Shown: positions 1 through 14,180, numbered from the stretch's first letter. The stretch is 64,000 nt of DNA from Xiphophorus maculatus (GCF_002775205.1 NC_036445.1:23974953-24038952); one strand, 5' to 3'. Numbers and translations: made by a program. The notes: a model not told the origin generated them from the sequence alone.

Positions 1-430
1 TAAATACGAATCTGACAACTCAAAATGCATCATCACTATGTCTTATAATGATGCAAAACACATGGCCAGCTCACCACAGAAATAGCTCAGGAACACAAAA
101 ATCAACCTTCTTTCATGGCCCTGTCAGTTCCCAGGCCTCAGTCTTTTAGAAAAGCAGTGGGCTGAGCAGAGGAGAATTAGAGAACGCTGGGGAAACCCGG
201 GAGTCTGGACTATGAGGAGAGAGAGGTCAAAGAGCCCTCCCTCTGTAAGGTTGAACCTTGTGAAACGTTTCTGGAGATGCATTTTACTGCTTTGGCTTTT
301 CTTTCTTTTTGGCCTAGTCAGACTTAAAACAAGCAGTTTTACAATTTCCAATCTCTGTGGTAAAGTAAGCTTCATGCAGCTTTTGTGTTGAATGGACTCG
401 CGAATGGAATCCATGTTCTCATCTATCTCT

Positions 431-455
431 CACACACACACACACACACACACAC
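431..455. repeat. (CA)n microsatellite
   Basis: About 12 units. Confidence 0.95.
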
Positions 456-1244
456 CAGTGAGAGAAAAGTGTATTTTCTCACTTGCTTTCTAACCGTTAC
501 TCTAAGCAGAGAAGTTGTTTTCTCTCCAAACCAAACTGAAAACTGCAGAAAGCAATAGCAACCTCCCTTTTTCCTCAGGTGAACTACGTCCACGCACGAA
601 CGAATCACCCTTTACTACCAGCACATACAACAACACAGCTGCAATAGCAAAGAGCAGCCAGTCCATTCCTGTGGTGTCAAAGTCCAGGAGTGTCAAGAGA
701 GCTGACCTCCAGCACACAGAGGATAAAACTGATTTACTGACGCTCTGCTGGCTGCGCCGCACTTTATAAAACCATCCTGAGCAAAATTATGACCCCAGGT
801 AACACATGCAGACACACACAGACACATTAACACATTTAAGCACGCAGACGGAGACTCCGGGCCGTACGTGTGGTGCGTAAGCGCTCGCACTGAAAGATGG
901 GTGGAAATTCACACACACACACGAGTATGGCTCACTCTGAGACATGGAGAAAGCAACAACCTTTTAAGGGGAAAGAAGAATACGGACACTCATAAAATGA
1001 TAAGATCATCGCAAACATCTTAGCACCGCTCAGAAACCATTACACATTGTTCTTACTGTTGACGGTGGTGGCGAGTGGGAAATAATGCAGAGTGGCTGAA
1101 GTAGATGAGCAGAGGGGTTGGTAATTTAATTAAAAAATATATATATAATCAGAAAAACAAAAAGGAGGACACGGTGCATAGAGGGAGAATCCAGGAGGGA
1201 GAAAGAGGAGGGGGAGGTGTAGAGTGGATGGTGGGGCAGTAGAG

Positions 1245-1330
1245 GCTGATTAGCTAACGGCTTGCAGGTGTGAGGGGAGAGAGAGAGAGTAGCACCAGGG
1301 GGTGAGGGAGAGTAAAACATACAGGGGAAC
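1245..1330. repeat. Dispersed repeat, copy 1
   Basis: GCTTGCAGGTGTGAGGGGAG plus AGAGAGAG and GTAGCACCAGG; matches 1660-1790. Confidence 0.6.
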
Positions 1331-1659
1331 TACGAATCAAATCTAAGAACAAAATCAACAACACAAGATATAATTAAAGAAAATAATCGTGAGGTGTTTG
1401 TTGGTGGACCCAAAATGCAGAGTGGAGCTGAGAGCACAGGTCATGTGGAATGTTGTAATAAAAAAATTAAAAAAATGATGAAATAAACTAACAAAATAAA
1501 CCACAGCAAACAAAGGGAGCCAGAGGCAAAACAAAAACAGGAATCCAGGGGAAACAAATGACAGCAGGGAGTTAACAGGATGAAACAGGATCACACAGGA
1601 GGAACCAGCAAAGAGGAGCAGAAAGTGTTTAAATACAGGGAGAGCAAACGTGGAACAAT

Positions 1660-1790
1660 GGATCAGGCCTGATTGGCTAACAGGTTGCAGGTGTGAGGGG
1701 AGAGAGAGAGAAAGAAAGTGGCACAAGGAGGAGAGGGAGACTACACAGGGGACCAGGAAATACACAGGGGACCAGGAATAAGTAGACAAA
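1660..1790. repeat. Dispersed repeat, copy 2
   Basis: GATTGGCTAACAGGTTGCAG then GTGTGAGGGGAGAGAGAG. Followed by a short tandem ACACAGGGGACCAGGAA. The surrounding A-rich DNA (1390-1860) looks like the 3' part of a retroelement, family unknown. Confidence 0.5.
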
Positions 1791-2039
1791 AGGAACACAA
1801 CTAAACTAAAGCGCAAGGAATAACTAGATACAAGAAATAAACAAACTAGAATCACTAACTAATGACTGGAATAAGTCATTAGTTAAAAGCCTAAGAAGCT
1901 AGGCTGATGTAATCAAAGAAAGAGACTAGGCAACACAGAATAACACCGACACACCAAGAAACAAAAAGCAAAATGTCAATTTTGCTTTTTAGATATAAAA
2001 AAAGTGCTCTGCCTCAAGAACACTTGAGGCAGAGAAAAA

Positions 2040-2790
2040 ATGAGTAACGATCCCAGATCTGGAGTGTTTTACATCATTGGGGATTAATTTTGCTGCAACA
2101 ATTTGCAGAATTGTTTTTAATTCAATCACAATGGAGGGTATTTGAGGACAAACACCTTGCTTAAAGTCACGCCACAGTATTGGTATCAGATTTACTTCTC
2201 TGGTGTAAATGTGCCACTCCAAAACCGTCAATTTTATTAACCATTTTGACGTGATGCTTTTGTTGTGTTTCGGAACATTTTTATGTGCGCTTAAGCATTA
2301 AAGGAAACACACTTGAACAACAGCATAGTATCAATATGGTAAAAATCTGGTCTGAGAATTTTTTATTTCTTTCTTTTTTGTCAGCTGTGGTTTTGTTTTG
2401 AAGCTGTCCCATTGTTACTTTCATTTCCTGGCCTCTGTTTTGTTGTTGAATCATGAACACTGACCACTGAGGTCTGTAGTAATTCAGATATTGCTCTGGT
2501 TCCCTTTGTGACCTTCTGGATGAGTCGTCGTCAGTGCATCCCTGCAGTTACATTTTGTTGGTTGGGCAAGCTTGTGAATGCTCACCACTGTTCCATGTTT
2601 TTGACTTTTGTGGAAAATGTTTCTGACTGTGGTTCACTGCAGTACCAGAGCCTTAAGGAATGTGTTTGTAACCCTTTCCACACCGCTAATTGTCCACAGC
2701 GTTGCATCTCAACTGCCCTTGAGTTTCACGTCCATAATTTCATGCTTGTGTCATATTTTTATATTGTTGAGTATCTAAATGCAGACACTA
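2040..2790 (+). mobile_element. DNA transposon-type repeat, shorter copy
   Basis: Shares TCAATCACAATGGAGGGT-like, AATCATGAACACTGACC and GACCTTCTGGATGAGTC with 18115-18745, and then CACCACTGTTCCATGTTTT. The ORF at 2508-2798 lies within it and is not a host gene. Confidence 0.6.
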
Positions 2791-2799
2791 TGAGCTAAG

Positions 2800-5430
2800 T
2801 TAACCTTTAATGCAGTTCAAGTTGGCAGAAATTATGAGCTATAGATAAGTTTAAACTGAGGGGGCAAATAAATTTACACTACTTCCTATATGCTTTCTGA
2901 AGCAGATGCTAGCTTTAGCATTGCTTGCTGCTAATGTTTAACCAGTCTTAGCTTGTCCATTAGGCTTATAGCATATTTTTTGTTATGTACAAAATACCAA
3001 AATGCTCCCACACGTAAGTTAGCCAGCTCATTCCTTCTTTTTTATTACTTGAAACTTTGTGAACACAAAGCATTCCTATCATAGTTGGAAATAAATAGTC
3101 TCAAACGCAGCTATAACAGTGTTTCAAACTTGAAGCAAGATTCTTCATATCACCAGAGCAAGTCATTCTGTCAGTAACTGGACAGCAAAATGCTGTTCAG
3201 AAATTTAAGATGAACTAAAAAAGACTAACAGTAGTAATTCATAACTTACTCATAAACCAAACTGGCCGTCACCAACATGTCACTGTAACCTGTAGGCTCT
3301 GCTTAGCTCCTATCCTGAAAACCTGTCTTCTAAAGATACTGTAAGGAGGCATGGCGTAAATCTGCCATCTTTTTACTCGTTCTCCCTTTTTCTGAAAGAG
3401 GAAAAGCAGAACCTCAAACTCATGAGTTTAAATCACCCACCGCTGCCACACACTCCCATTGCCCTTCTCATCCGTCCAACTCCGCAGCTGCGTGGATCGC
3501 TGACACAACGCAGACCTGCTTTGCTTTATCTCGTCATGACACAGAGCTACTGAAGGAACAACGCAGAGCTCAGGGATTCAGTCTAAGTGGGTGTTTCAGA
3601 GCGAGTTGATCTCTCATTAGCTGCGAGATTGTGTTTGCTGAACAGCTAATAATTTGATGAAAAAACAACTAAGAGCTGACAATGAACAGATGTTTATTTT
3701 AGGCACTCCTTTTAACTACAGAGCAGTAGAAATCCTATTATCTGTGTATGCAAAACCTCAAGAAAATCCTCTATTTAAAGAACTAAAGTTGCAAAAATAT
3801 TATTAAAACAATTTGGTATCTTGGATTACGCATATCGTCTGTTCTATGAGAACCTATAATCTTTCAGCATTTTGAACTGCAAGTTCAGTGGCAAAGTTAC
3901 AGAGTTGAGACTAAGCAGATGTTCTGTGTCTTATCTTGCCGAGCTGGACAGCAGCTACAGTCAACTCTCCATTTTTAGGAACATGTGTGCCTGTCTGATG
4001 CCCCGTTTTTCAGCCAGTCACGACACTGACAGTTGCTAACAGCTGATTACCACCAGCTGTCCTGCAATACACTCGATGAATGGGGCCCATTATTAACTTT
4101 ATCTGCCCCAGAGAAATCAGCTGGTTAACTGGCTCTGATTGGCGATCGTCCAGTCAGGACTGGACCTTTTCCGCCTAGTGAAGACGTCATACATGAGGGC
4201 TGCCATTGAGAAGTCTGCAGTGTGGAAGTTGTTACTTAGAGAAAAAAAACATTCAGTAAATTTCGGTATCAGTGATGCTTTTAATTAAGGCACAAGGGAA
4301 GCAATAAAGGCAGAGCAGCGTCTAGAAAAGAAAATATAATTTCTGCAGAGGAATGTCGGCTTCCCATTCACACCAAAACAACAGAGAATTAGATGTCAGC
4401 ATAGAAGAACCTGAAATTATTACAGCAAGGGTTTCTGTTTTAGCCATTTTGAAGCATCCAGTTCAATGTCCCATAAAATAACAAGGAATATGAATGTGAT
4501 AATCACTCTTATTGTGATACAAGGACCAAGTTTGGCATGAAGGTTCAGTCAAGCCCCTTTTGAGAAACAAAACAAAAGACAAAACATCACACATTCAAAA
4601 TTCAACATGGCTGCCACTTTAGGGAAATGTTAAATAAATAACTTCTAAGTTGTCTCTTAACTTTGTTAAAGCCTAGAGTCACATCATTTGTTGTATTTTT
4701 GCTGACTTTTATTATTCCAGTAAGTAACTTAATGTGTTAAATCTGCCATAGCAACTTCAAGATTTTTATAAAGAAAGTCTCAGGTGACAGTTTACTTTTG
4801 TTTGTCCACTTAAGGATTTGCTTATTTGTCACACCTAAACGTTTCAGCTCACTGAAAACATTTCAATATCAAAGATGAGCTGAGAAAATACAAAATGCAG
4901 TTTTTAAATGAACATAATCATCTGTTCAGGGAAAAGAGCTTTCAAACCAAACTCGTCATCTATTTGTGAAAATATTGTTGCCCCTCTTGTAAACTCATAT
5001 GATAAACCCACATTGATTTCATGATCCACATCCAGGCTTTATTATTAAATGACCAGCAGAATAAAGGAAATATTCAAATAGAGCCTGTCTGACAGCATGA
5101 AGTAGGCTAAAGGCTCTTGAGAAATGTGCTTTCTGATGTTTTTCTCCCATTTAAGAGGACCAAGCAGCTGTTACAGGCAGTACTCCATTGTGGTCATAGC
5201 GTTTATTCTGCAGCTTGGGAACTTTTATGCACTTCCATAAAAATATGGCTATAAATCATAGAGATGGCCTGTGTGCGATCCACATTTTCAAACAGCAGTA
5301 CATGGTTATAGGTTTAAACAATGATCACAATCAGTAAGTAACGTGGTAAACAACGTTTTCAGTCACTGTCACTGTTTTGTACAGGAAATGTAAGGTTACC
5401 TTACCAGTAACTTTAACCAGGCACATCACG
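2800..5430. other. Intergenic, nothing recognised
   Basis: AT-rich, no ORF over 60 codons with family features, no clear repeat. Confidence 0.5.
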
Positions 5431-5477
5431 TTCATATATTCTTCTCATGCCCAGGCACTGCTGACCTCTGGAAAAGC

Positions 5478-5843
5478 TTGATCGATTTTAATCTACTCGG
5501 CGTTCGGTACTCATCTGGAATTGTTACCTTGTTACTTAGTGTACCCTCAAGGGGACCGTACGAAAGTGACGTATACTTAATCAGAATTATCCTTGTTGTT
5601 GCGAAAAAAGCCATCGCAAGATGTTGGCTCAGAAGAGACACACCCTCAACGGCTCTCTTGATACAAAATGTCGAACACATAAGAGCAATGAAATTTACGA
5701 CCTACACCTTCTGCCTACAACAGCACAAAGGGGGAAACAAGCTGGAAAAGATGGGACTCTTTTACACAATCTTTGGTAGATTGATATGTGGACATTTTAC
5801 TTGTATGTATTTTTTTTTCTTTTGCCTGCCTAAAAAACTGTAA
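5478..5843 (+). mobile_element. L1-type LINE ORF2 C-terminal fragment
   Basis: An open frame with AKKAIARCWLRRDTPSTALL, then VEHIRAMKFTTYTFCLQQHK recalls the post-RT tail of fish L1/Tx1 ORF2 proteins (AK.AI...W...D.PS ... E..A....T..LQ..K). 121 codons, no start context; a dead piece. Confidence 0.6.
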
Positions 5844-5849
5844 TACATA

Positions 5850-8800
5850 AGAAGTAATAAAAATAGAGGGCCAAAGAAGGGAGTCCAACCAGCTTTGATG
5901 CAGGGAAATTAAAACACTTTCTTCACTAAAATAATTGGTGAAGAGGCAAGGCTTCTTCATCCTCTCTCCTTCCCCCCACACACACACAACAAAAATTGCA
6001 TGTGCCAATTTCCACCCCCGCTGTGATGCCTACATCATTACCTATGTCACATTCATTTCCTCTACTAGAAAATGCCTGATTACAAATTGTTGGCCGCCTT
6101 TTGGAAATGACATCACTAGGATAAGGGTCAACTAACCACAGGAAATACAAACACAAATGAATGTTTACAGCTGACAATGCTAAATGCGCTCATCATGCGG
6201 ATTATGCTTAAATGTTAACTCTGTGATTACTTTTATTGAAAAGTAATAGTAAAATCCTGCTCAACTGCAGGGCTGTGTAAAAACTTCATCTCTTGACACA
6301 AACAATGAACAGCAGTCAAGACAGAAAGGGTTCTGAAGACTCCTGCATGGTTACAGCAAATGAACAAGTTGTAGCATAAAAGCAAATCAGAGCTTTTGTC
6401 CTCTCAAATATTAAACTTGAAGTTGGACGCAGCTATTTTTCTTTTTTGTAAAATGTTTCCACAAACGGTGCACATTACATTTTCAGGTGACAAAAAAAGA
6501 AAGAATACTGGCTCTACAAAAGCAGTGACTTAATAAGCTCCAAAATCTGATAATTGTAGCTTTATTTTCACTGGATCGATGCTTTTTGTCATCCTAAGGT
6601 CATAAAAAAGGTCAACTCTGCTTAAATGCTAAAGCTGAATATTTAAAGTTAGCTTTATTGTTTGATCCGACTCATCTAAGCCTGTGTCTGCTTTTGCCGA
6701 CAGAATAGCATAGAGACGGTACTAGCATCACACCGTCTGTGATGGGGGGAAAATAGTCGACAAGCATTGTTCAAATTGTATCCCTTCAGCCCGGACCTGC
6801 AATTCACACGGGATTAGCTGTGCCAATAAATAGCACTTTCTTTCTAATTGAATAAACATCAAGTGTATCAGTGTTTATCTCTGTCATTCTCTCTGCCCTC
6901 CGCACCCCGCCAAGTGATCCTGGGATTAAAGCTGTGTTGGTTCAGGCCGGGTCATCGGAGACAGACTGGAGCTTGCATCGAGACAGCAGGAAGAGTGTGA
7001 GGCGGGGAGGCTGGGGCGGCGGGAGCAGGACCGTACGAGTGTAAGCAGAACATTTGGAGGGAAAAGAAGAGGGTGGAGAGATTATAACGAGGGGTTGATG
7101 AGGAAACTGAGATTCCTTTAAGGTGCGGCGGGACCATCGGACCACAGATTTTACCTTGAAACATATGATTTTCCAAATCGTATTAGGAGTTATCATGTGG
7201 GGCAAAAACTATTTTATGAATTGCAAAATTGGATGCAACGTTCCTGTTTGTTTTGTGTGTGTTTTTTTTTTCTTTTTTTGGTCTGACTTGCATGATTCGG
7301 AACATGAAACAAACTGAACCGTGCAAAATAATTCTCCCTCCTGTATTTGAGACCCGGTTCTGTATGACACCGACACCAAGGGGAAAGCAAAGGAGGCCAA
7401 TCAAGTGTTTCTGTACAGGGCCTCTTCTATCCACAGGTGGAGCTCCTATGTTATTTCAGCCAGAGGTCATTGTCACCCCCTCTAAAGGAAGGAGGGAAGG
7501 ACGACGGGTTGGGTGAAGCGGGTGGAGGACAGAAGCCTTCATTGCCTGCTTGGCTTGACAAAGAGCTGTTTCTGCCCAGCTGAACAGTGGGCCTGTGTGT
7601 GAGAAGAGAGACTGGGGGAACAGGAGTGTGGACGATTTCTTACATCATGAAAGTACAAACCCCCCACCACCACACACACACTCTCAGCTGAGTTCTAACC
7701 TTGTGCTGACCTGAGCCAGTATCTGGTTCACCTGTCCACAGGGGTCTCCTCCCTCTGGTTTCTACTCATCACTCTCTGTCCAGCTGCTGGGCCTCGCTGG
7801 ACCGGACCGTGAGCTATTTTCAATTTCACATGAGAATGCAAAGAGATGAGAAATTATTGATGTGGTTAAGGAATTCACATCAAACTGGATTAAAATTAAA
7901 TTAATAATAAAAGAACAAATGATTTGTGAGCAATACTAACAAAAATGAGCCCAATATATTCAAATAAATCTTAAAAAAAAAAAAATCCATCCAAATGTTT
8001 ATTCTTGACATCTCAATGCATTTACTGAGCAATCCATGCAATAGACAAACTCAATTCACTGTGCAATTGTGAAATGGAAAGAAGAGAATACATCATTTGA
8101 AAAGTTTTTGCAGATAAAAAAAAAATCTGAAAATGTGTTGTACATTTGAAAGGGCATTGAATGAAAATTCACAATCCAGTGTTCAGATTTTCATTTGTAA
8201 ATAAAATAAAAAATAAATGAAACCTTGATTTCTTTTTCTTTATTTTATTTCTCAATAATGCATTAACCTGTGCTGTTTTTTTTCTTTTTAAAGGCAACAC
8301 CAAGTAAATATGGCAGATGCATATTAAAGCACTGGACCCAACAGATATCCAGTGAAAGGGAACACAAAGTAAACAAAAGAACGGACTGTACACAAACAAG
8401 GACCAGTAATACAGAAGTTGTCCAATAGTCCTGCCGTCGTCAAAAAGCCGGAGTGATGATCAGAGGAAGAGAAGAGCGCTGCTTTTTACCCCTGCCTTGA
8501 CACCCATCCATCCACCTTTGTAACAGGAGTGCATCAGAGCCGCAAACAACAAAGACAGCTGGACCGGTGTGAGCCGAGAACTCGCCACAACAAAAGGTCA
8601 CGGGGAATATCTCTTCACGTGTGTTGCCTGACAGCGATATCCGTGACTTGGTCTACTTAGCCTCTGTCGTAACATCAAAGCACACAGGTGAGAGCGGCAT
8701 TGTGGGCGCCGAGCTCTCGAGTTACTCTTTCAGCTGCGGGAGGGCATATCAAAGAGGGGCCACTTAAAAAGTGCAAAACACAGGCTCACAAAGAACATGA

Positions 8801-9400
8801 CACAAACGCAAGGACATGTAGCAAATGCACACGCATCCTGGTAAATATTGACATTACGAGGTGTGACACCGTGTGAGCAGAAATGTGTGTGCATGTAAAA
8901 AAAAAAAAAAAAAAGTCATTTCTTTACTTTGAATTGAGCCCCACCATCTTCACTGGTCCAAAAAAAAAAAAAACATTAAGAATTTTAAAAAATGTTTTTT
9001 TGATTTATGCAAAGAGCTGAAGAAAAACAACGATTTGCCATGAAATTCTGTGTGAAGATTTTCTGGGTGCAGTTGCCTTTTGTATATTGGCCATATGGGC
9101 AGTTGCCCAGAGCGATATTGAAAAGGGGAGGTGCACAAGGACCTTACGAAAAATAACTTGTCAGTTGTAGCATATAGGCAAGTTTTGTAGCCTGTGTTGA
9201 GTGATATGAAATAAAAAATAATTTCCACATGTGGGGGAAAAATTGAAAAACTACTTTCTTAAAGCTAAAAGTTCCCCCCAAAAAAGTAAGTTTAAAGGGG
9301 CAGACAATTGTGCTAAATTCTTTTAATTTCTATCTGATGGTGAGTTAAGCAGGTGAAATTCTACCAAAGCACTCACTTTAGTTCACTTTGAATAACAAAT
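5850..9400. other. Intergenic, possible conserved non-coding DNA
   Basis: No exon recognised. The block 6640-6950 has balanced composition and no repeat words, unlike its flanks. Poly(A) runs at 8898-8914 and 8960-8973. Confidence 0.35.
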
Positions 9401-9406
9401 GAAGAT

Positions 9407-9450
9407 CAAAGACCATTACGATAGTTCGTCTGTAAAGAGGTCAATATGTT
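9407..9450 (+). repeat. 44-bp direct repeat, copy 1
   Basis: Starts CAAAGACCATTACGATAGTT; identical to 11133-11176; both are followed by T-rich tracts. Confidence 0.9.
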
Positions 9451-9793
9451 GTTTTTTTTTTTTAAAGTATCTGACCAGATCCAAAATGGCAGACAGCGAA
9501 GGCCAGTTCACTCCAATAAAGTCGTCGCTGCCAGAACTGAACCAGCCACACACTTCAGTTTTAACGTTTTTATCGTCATATGTCATCTTGTAGGAGCCAT
9601 TTATCTACTTTCAGTTAAATCTTGGAATTTATATTATTTAGTTCATTTTTATTTGCTTATTTTCTAGTTGATTTATAATTAGAATGTTTGTTTAATTTGT
9701 TATTTTCAAATAGGTTCTTTGGTTAGTAATTCACTTAATTAGTTGATTAATTTCAGTTTGGGACGTGGGTGTGTCACAGTATAAATAGGTAGT

Positions 9794-9826
9794 GTTACGT
9801 CCACCAGGCTCGTTTGGTGGGGTAAC
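9794..9826. repeat. Imperfect inverted repeat GTTACGTCCACCA / TGGTGGGGTAAC
   Basis: Lies between the two 44-bp repeats; may mark the end of a mobile element. The words CCACCAGGTTAC recur just before the second 44-bp repeat. Confidence 0.4.
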
Positions 9827-11132
9827 ATTAAAGGAGACCACACAAGGATTTTCTGATTAAATGAAAATTGAATTTATTAAATTATACTAAACAAATAAAG
9901 CCTGAAAAGGGAATTACCTGAAATGAGAAACCAAAATAAATTAATGCAAAACCCATAACCAACCAGAAATAAGCAAATGCAAAACAAACCTAACAAAACT
10001 CAACCATAAGATACAAACTAAATGGGGTTCTGAGGAGGGAGAGGGGTCTGTTGCAGCATGGCAGCTTTTAAAGCAGCAGAGCACCAATCAAGAAAAAACA
10101 TAACACCTGCAGAAGGCCTGCCTCCAGAACCCTACAAGGAAAAAAGGGCAGAGACCCACTGCAGCAGTAACAGTAGGTTTTAGTTAGGTCATTATGCACG
10201 TGGGTGGTCATATGGTTTTTTACCAGTGCCAGTATCAGTCAGTCAATCAGTGAGAGAACAAGTGCAGGAGTCAGAACAGGAGAACTAGTAGGATCCTGTG
10301 AAGCCTGCAACTTGTTTTTATCTGGAAATTGGAATAAACTAACGAAAGAGATGCATTTTGACTGTTTTGATCCCTTTTTTGAACTGCGTAAGCCAGAAAC
10401 CCACGGTGCATCAGGTGACTATTTGAGTTTAATTCACTTTGATCACTTTTGACTCTTGAGTTTTTTGATTTTGGAATTTTGAGTTTGAGACAAATAGTCA
10501 CTACACATCTCATTTCTGCTTGTTTTTAATCATGACTTCATAATAAAACTGACTCATTTTAAACTGAAAAAAAAAATGCACCCAGGTGAGAGCACAATTA
10601 TGCAACATCAGCAATCTGCAATACCAAAAATAAAGGTAAGGTGTCTGCTGACAATAATAAAACCACTCAAGGCAAGATGAAAAACTGTTACCTTAATCAG
10701 CCACACAACAGCGTATCCTCAGATGCTGCAGCAAAGAACCACTGAAATGCATCCCAAAAAAGCAATTAGAAAGCACGTCGTTAGATAGTAGCAACAATAT
10801 AAAAAGCAACCTAACATTGCACAGAACCAACCACAGATGACAACAAAAATCCATTTATCCTACCATCAGCACAAATGTGCAGGATCCAAATCTTGGCGCA
10901 GCCCGACGAGCACGGCGCCAGCGCTCATCCAACAAATCCAACTGCACACCACAATGGATCCGACTCTCTAAACTTGGCGGGCACACCTGGTGCCTAAATA
11001 CGCACTAATGGGCCCGACAATGCTGCAAACGGAAGTGAAGGTGGGAAAACGGGGCATGATGCATTCAAGGGCCAGAAACGGGTAGGAATTTACAGCCACT
11101 GTATATAAACACCGTTATAGACCACCAGGTTA

Positions 11133-11176
11133 CAAAGACCATTACGATAGTTCGTCTGTAAAGAGGTCAATATGTT
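11133..11176 (+). repeat. 44-bp direct repeat, copy 2
   Basis: Identical to copy 1, 1726 bp downstream. No similarity just outside the 44 bp. Confidence 0.9.
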
Positions 11177-11179
11177 TTT

Positions 11180-13600
11180 TTGTTGTTGTTGTTTTTTTAT
11201 TGTAACCCTTTACCCTAGAGACTAAAAATGAAACCAAACCAAGACAACAGACAGTTTTCCAAGATTAGTCAGCATTAACTCCAACTTGGTCTTCCTCAGG
11301 TTTGTATACAAAGCAAAAACTTTAGTTGAACTTTCAGTCATTTGAAATAAGAGGTGAACATTTGCTATTCCACTGAACAAGTGCAGCCAAATGAGAATGA
11401 AGAGTTCACCTTGTAAAGTTCATTTACCCGACATTGCATTAGTGGTTTGTCCTTTATAAGTCTGAAGTATTTCTGCTCAGCATGTTGTGAAACCGCTATT
11501 TTAACTGAGGTCATGTTTTCCACTTGGTTGGAGATCCGAGTTGGTCGTGACAGATTTGGCACATTAGGCGACTTTTGAAGTCAGGTTCTCATCTGATCCA
11601 ATGTCTGCTTTGGTTTGTGAGACACTATCTGTGATATGGTCATTTCCAAAATATGCTTCTGGGATGACATGAACCATTTCCAAGTTGCAGATTCATCCCT
11701 TTCCGAGAAAATTTGTAGAAGCATATAAAAAGGAACCAGTAAGGAACCACAAGGGTGTTAGAAAATGGATGGATGGGTGGAAATCAAATAAATTCAGGTC
11801 ATTTATTGGGCATTTTTATCCTTTTTGTGAGTAGTCAGTTAGTAAACCAGCTAATATTGATTCAGCAAGAATGTTTTTTATTTCACAGGTTCTGAATGAA
11901 AAGCTAATTTGAAATAGCCTCTTTAAAGGCTAAAAACAATTCTAAAATAGAAAAAGTATTATTAGTCCACTGTGCATTTTGTTGACAATAACTCCAAAAG
12001 ACTACTGTAAGAGAAACAATATGTGAAAACTATTTATTTTGTGATCCATTTTCCACATTTCCTATTTAGTTCAGTGTTGCAGTGTGTTGCTGTAACAAAT
12101 GTTTATTCACATATAGTCCTTCATTTCTCTTTGTTAATATTAATAAAGTGCTTTGTTTTTGTGTCTATGTGGTACTTCAACGATATATGTAGGATGGCAA
12201 AAAGTTTAAAATGTGTGCACCAGTACAGTTCTTCTTTAGCGTTACAGTAATTGACATATTCTGATATGAACTAAAGATTACGATTGGAAACATGAAAAGT
12301 AGAAACAAAAACAAAAGACATCTGTAATAGCAGTGGTGCTTTTTTTCCCCCCCCCATAACTGTAATCAATTCAAATGTGCGTCGCAAATATGCTCAGGAC
12401 GTTTTATCTCTTTAACACTAGTTTTTTTTTGTCTTTCTTGCTTTCTTAATGTTATTCCCAGACACGTGTGCCTTCTGCTGAGCATACGGCCTCAACATTT
12501 GTTTGGTGACACCTTAACACTGGAAAAATGTGCCTCAGTTTATGGAACATGGCAGCTGGCAGTGATGCCGATTTCGCATGGGCTTTTACCGTTGGAGCCG
12601 ATCTAACAAAGGTGTGTTTGGTTCTGCTTGAAGCCTCATGAAAGCAGTGAGCATCTAAGCTCCCTGTCTGGATCCAAGATTTAATTCATTCCTTATAATG
12701 TAAGATTTCCCCCTCCGCCAGCAGCACCTTTGGCAGTCTTGGCAGCAAATGAGACGTCACTTTCTAGCCTCCAAAATGGCACGCCTGGTTTTTATTACAG
12801 GTTGGATTTTTTTTTCCCTCCGTTTTTCATTCTTTTGTTTTTCCTCTCTCTTTCTGTCTCTCCCTTTCTCTGAAGTTCATTTTGGAAATAAGTTCGATAT
12901 GATAAATGAGTGTTGGAAATGTGCTCTCTGTTATACTGCGGGTAAGCATGCCGTTTGATGAGGAACGGGCCAGAGAACAGCCTGATCCTGGTAAGGAGGG
13001 AAAGGGGTTCCAACTGTTTTGTCAGGGAAAAATAAACGCTCCCCTGTAGAGATTTTCAATTACTAATGTAACTGAAAAATGCTCAGTTTATTTGACGGAA
13101 TAAAAAACAGCTTTAAAAACGAAGGACACAGTCAGAACAATTTCTCACACAACTCCCTGCTAAAAAAAATAAATAAATTTTAAAGCTGCACTGAAAGTAT
13201 GAAATGGAGGTTCATGGTGTTAAGAAAACATAGGCTGGTTTTTAAGTGAATTGTGCAACTATGTAACCACACAACCAAAACTTAACAATGCAGTGGCATA
13301 CAGCTTGAATTTTTTTCACATTTTGTCTTTTTTTTGTTTGGCATTTCAGGTTAAGAATCCAACACAAAATGTTGCATGATTGTGAGGCGCAAGAACAAAA
13401 TATAGTCCTCAAAATCACTGCAAATAAAAAGCCTGACAAGTGTGGCGCACACGTCTTCATTCCTCTTATTCTGTCTTTGTGTAATTCAATATCTGAAAGA
13501 TGGATGTGGTTTGTCAAGGTCGCAGAGGTTTGTTAGAGAACTTTAATGAACAAACAACAACAACAAAAAGGCCGAGGAACAACAGCGGAGAGGCCAGGGT
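11180..13600. other. Intergenic, nothing recognised
   Basis: Only a short SINE-tail-like word (TTAGAAAATGGATGGATGGG at about 11759) stands out. Confidence 0.45.
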
Positions 13601-13629
13601 TAAATTTGTGGAGAGGCTAAAAGCAGGGC

Positions 13630-14180
13630 TGGGTTTTAAAACAATATCCTAAGCTTTAAACATCCAATGGAGAGCTGTTCAATCCATCATACAAGAATGA
13701 AAAAAGTATGGCCAGTATGGAAACCCAACATGAAATGGCCGCCTGAACCGATTCATCCTCATAGTGAAACATGGTTTTGACAGATTATTGTTAGATGCAG
13801 CTAAGAAAGAGTCAGAGCAGCAGTTAAGTCAATCAGATGAAAGCACACATTAACATATGTTAATATGGCCCAGTCAAAGTCCACGCCTAAATTGCTCTAG
13901 GAATTTGCGGCAATGCTCGAAAATTGATGTTCGCTCTTGTTCTCAATCAAAACCTACCGAGCTTCAGCAAAGAAGAATGGAAAAAAAACATGTGGAGGTG
14001 TCCATCTACGCCACACTTTTCAGATTCTTTTTTTTTTTTTTTTTTATAACTTTTTTTAATTGTTATTTCAGAGTTATGCACTGCCTCGTGATAGCCTGTC
14101 AGATTTTAATCCCATTAAACACAGTGCGGGATTTAGGTGTGACACTGCAAAGTGAGGAAAAGTCAAAGAGAATATGGATG
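13630..14180 (+). mobile_element. DNA transposon relic (Tc1-like), transposase to terminal part
   Basis: From GTTCAATCCATCATACAAGA through ATGGCCCAGTCAAAGTCCAC to CTACGCCACACTTTTCAGAT, the order follows an abundant fish repeat. One frame reads WPSQSPRLN, near the WPSQSPDLNPIE signature of Tc1/mariner transposases. Full of frame breaks and a poly(T) run at 14029-14045. Confidence 0.65.

Noticed and set aside
2508-2798. 96-codon plus-strand ORF as a host gene
   Set aside because: Lies inside a repeat copy also present at 18115-18745.
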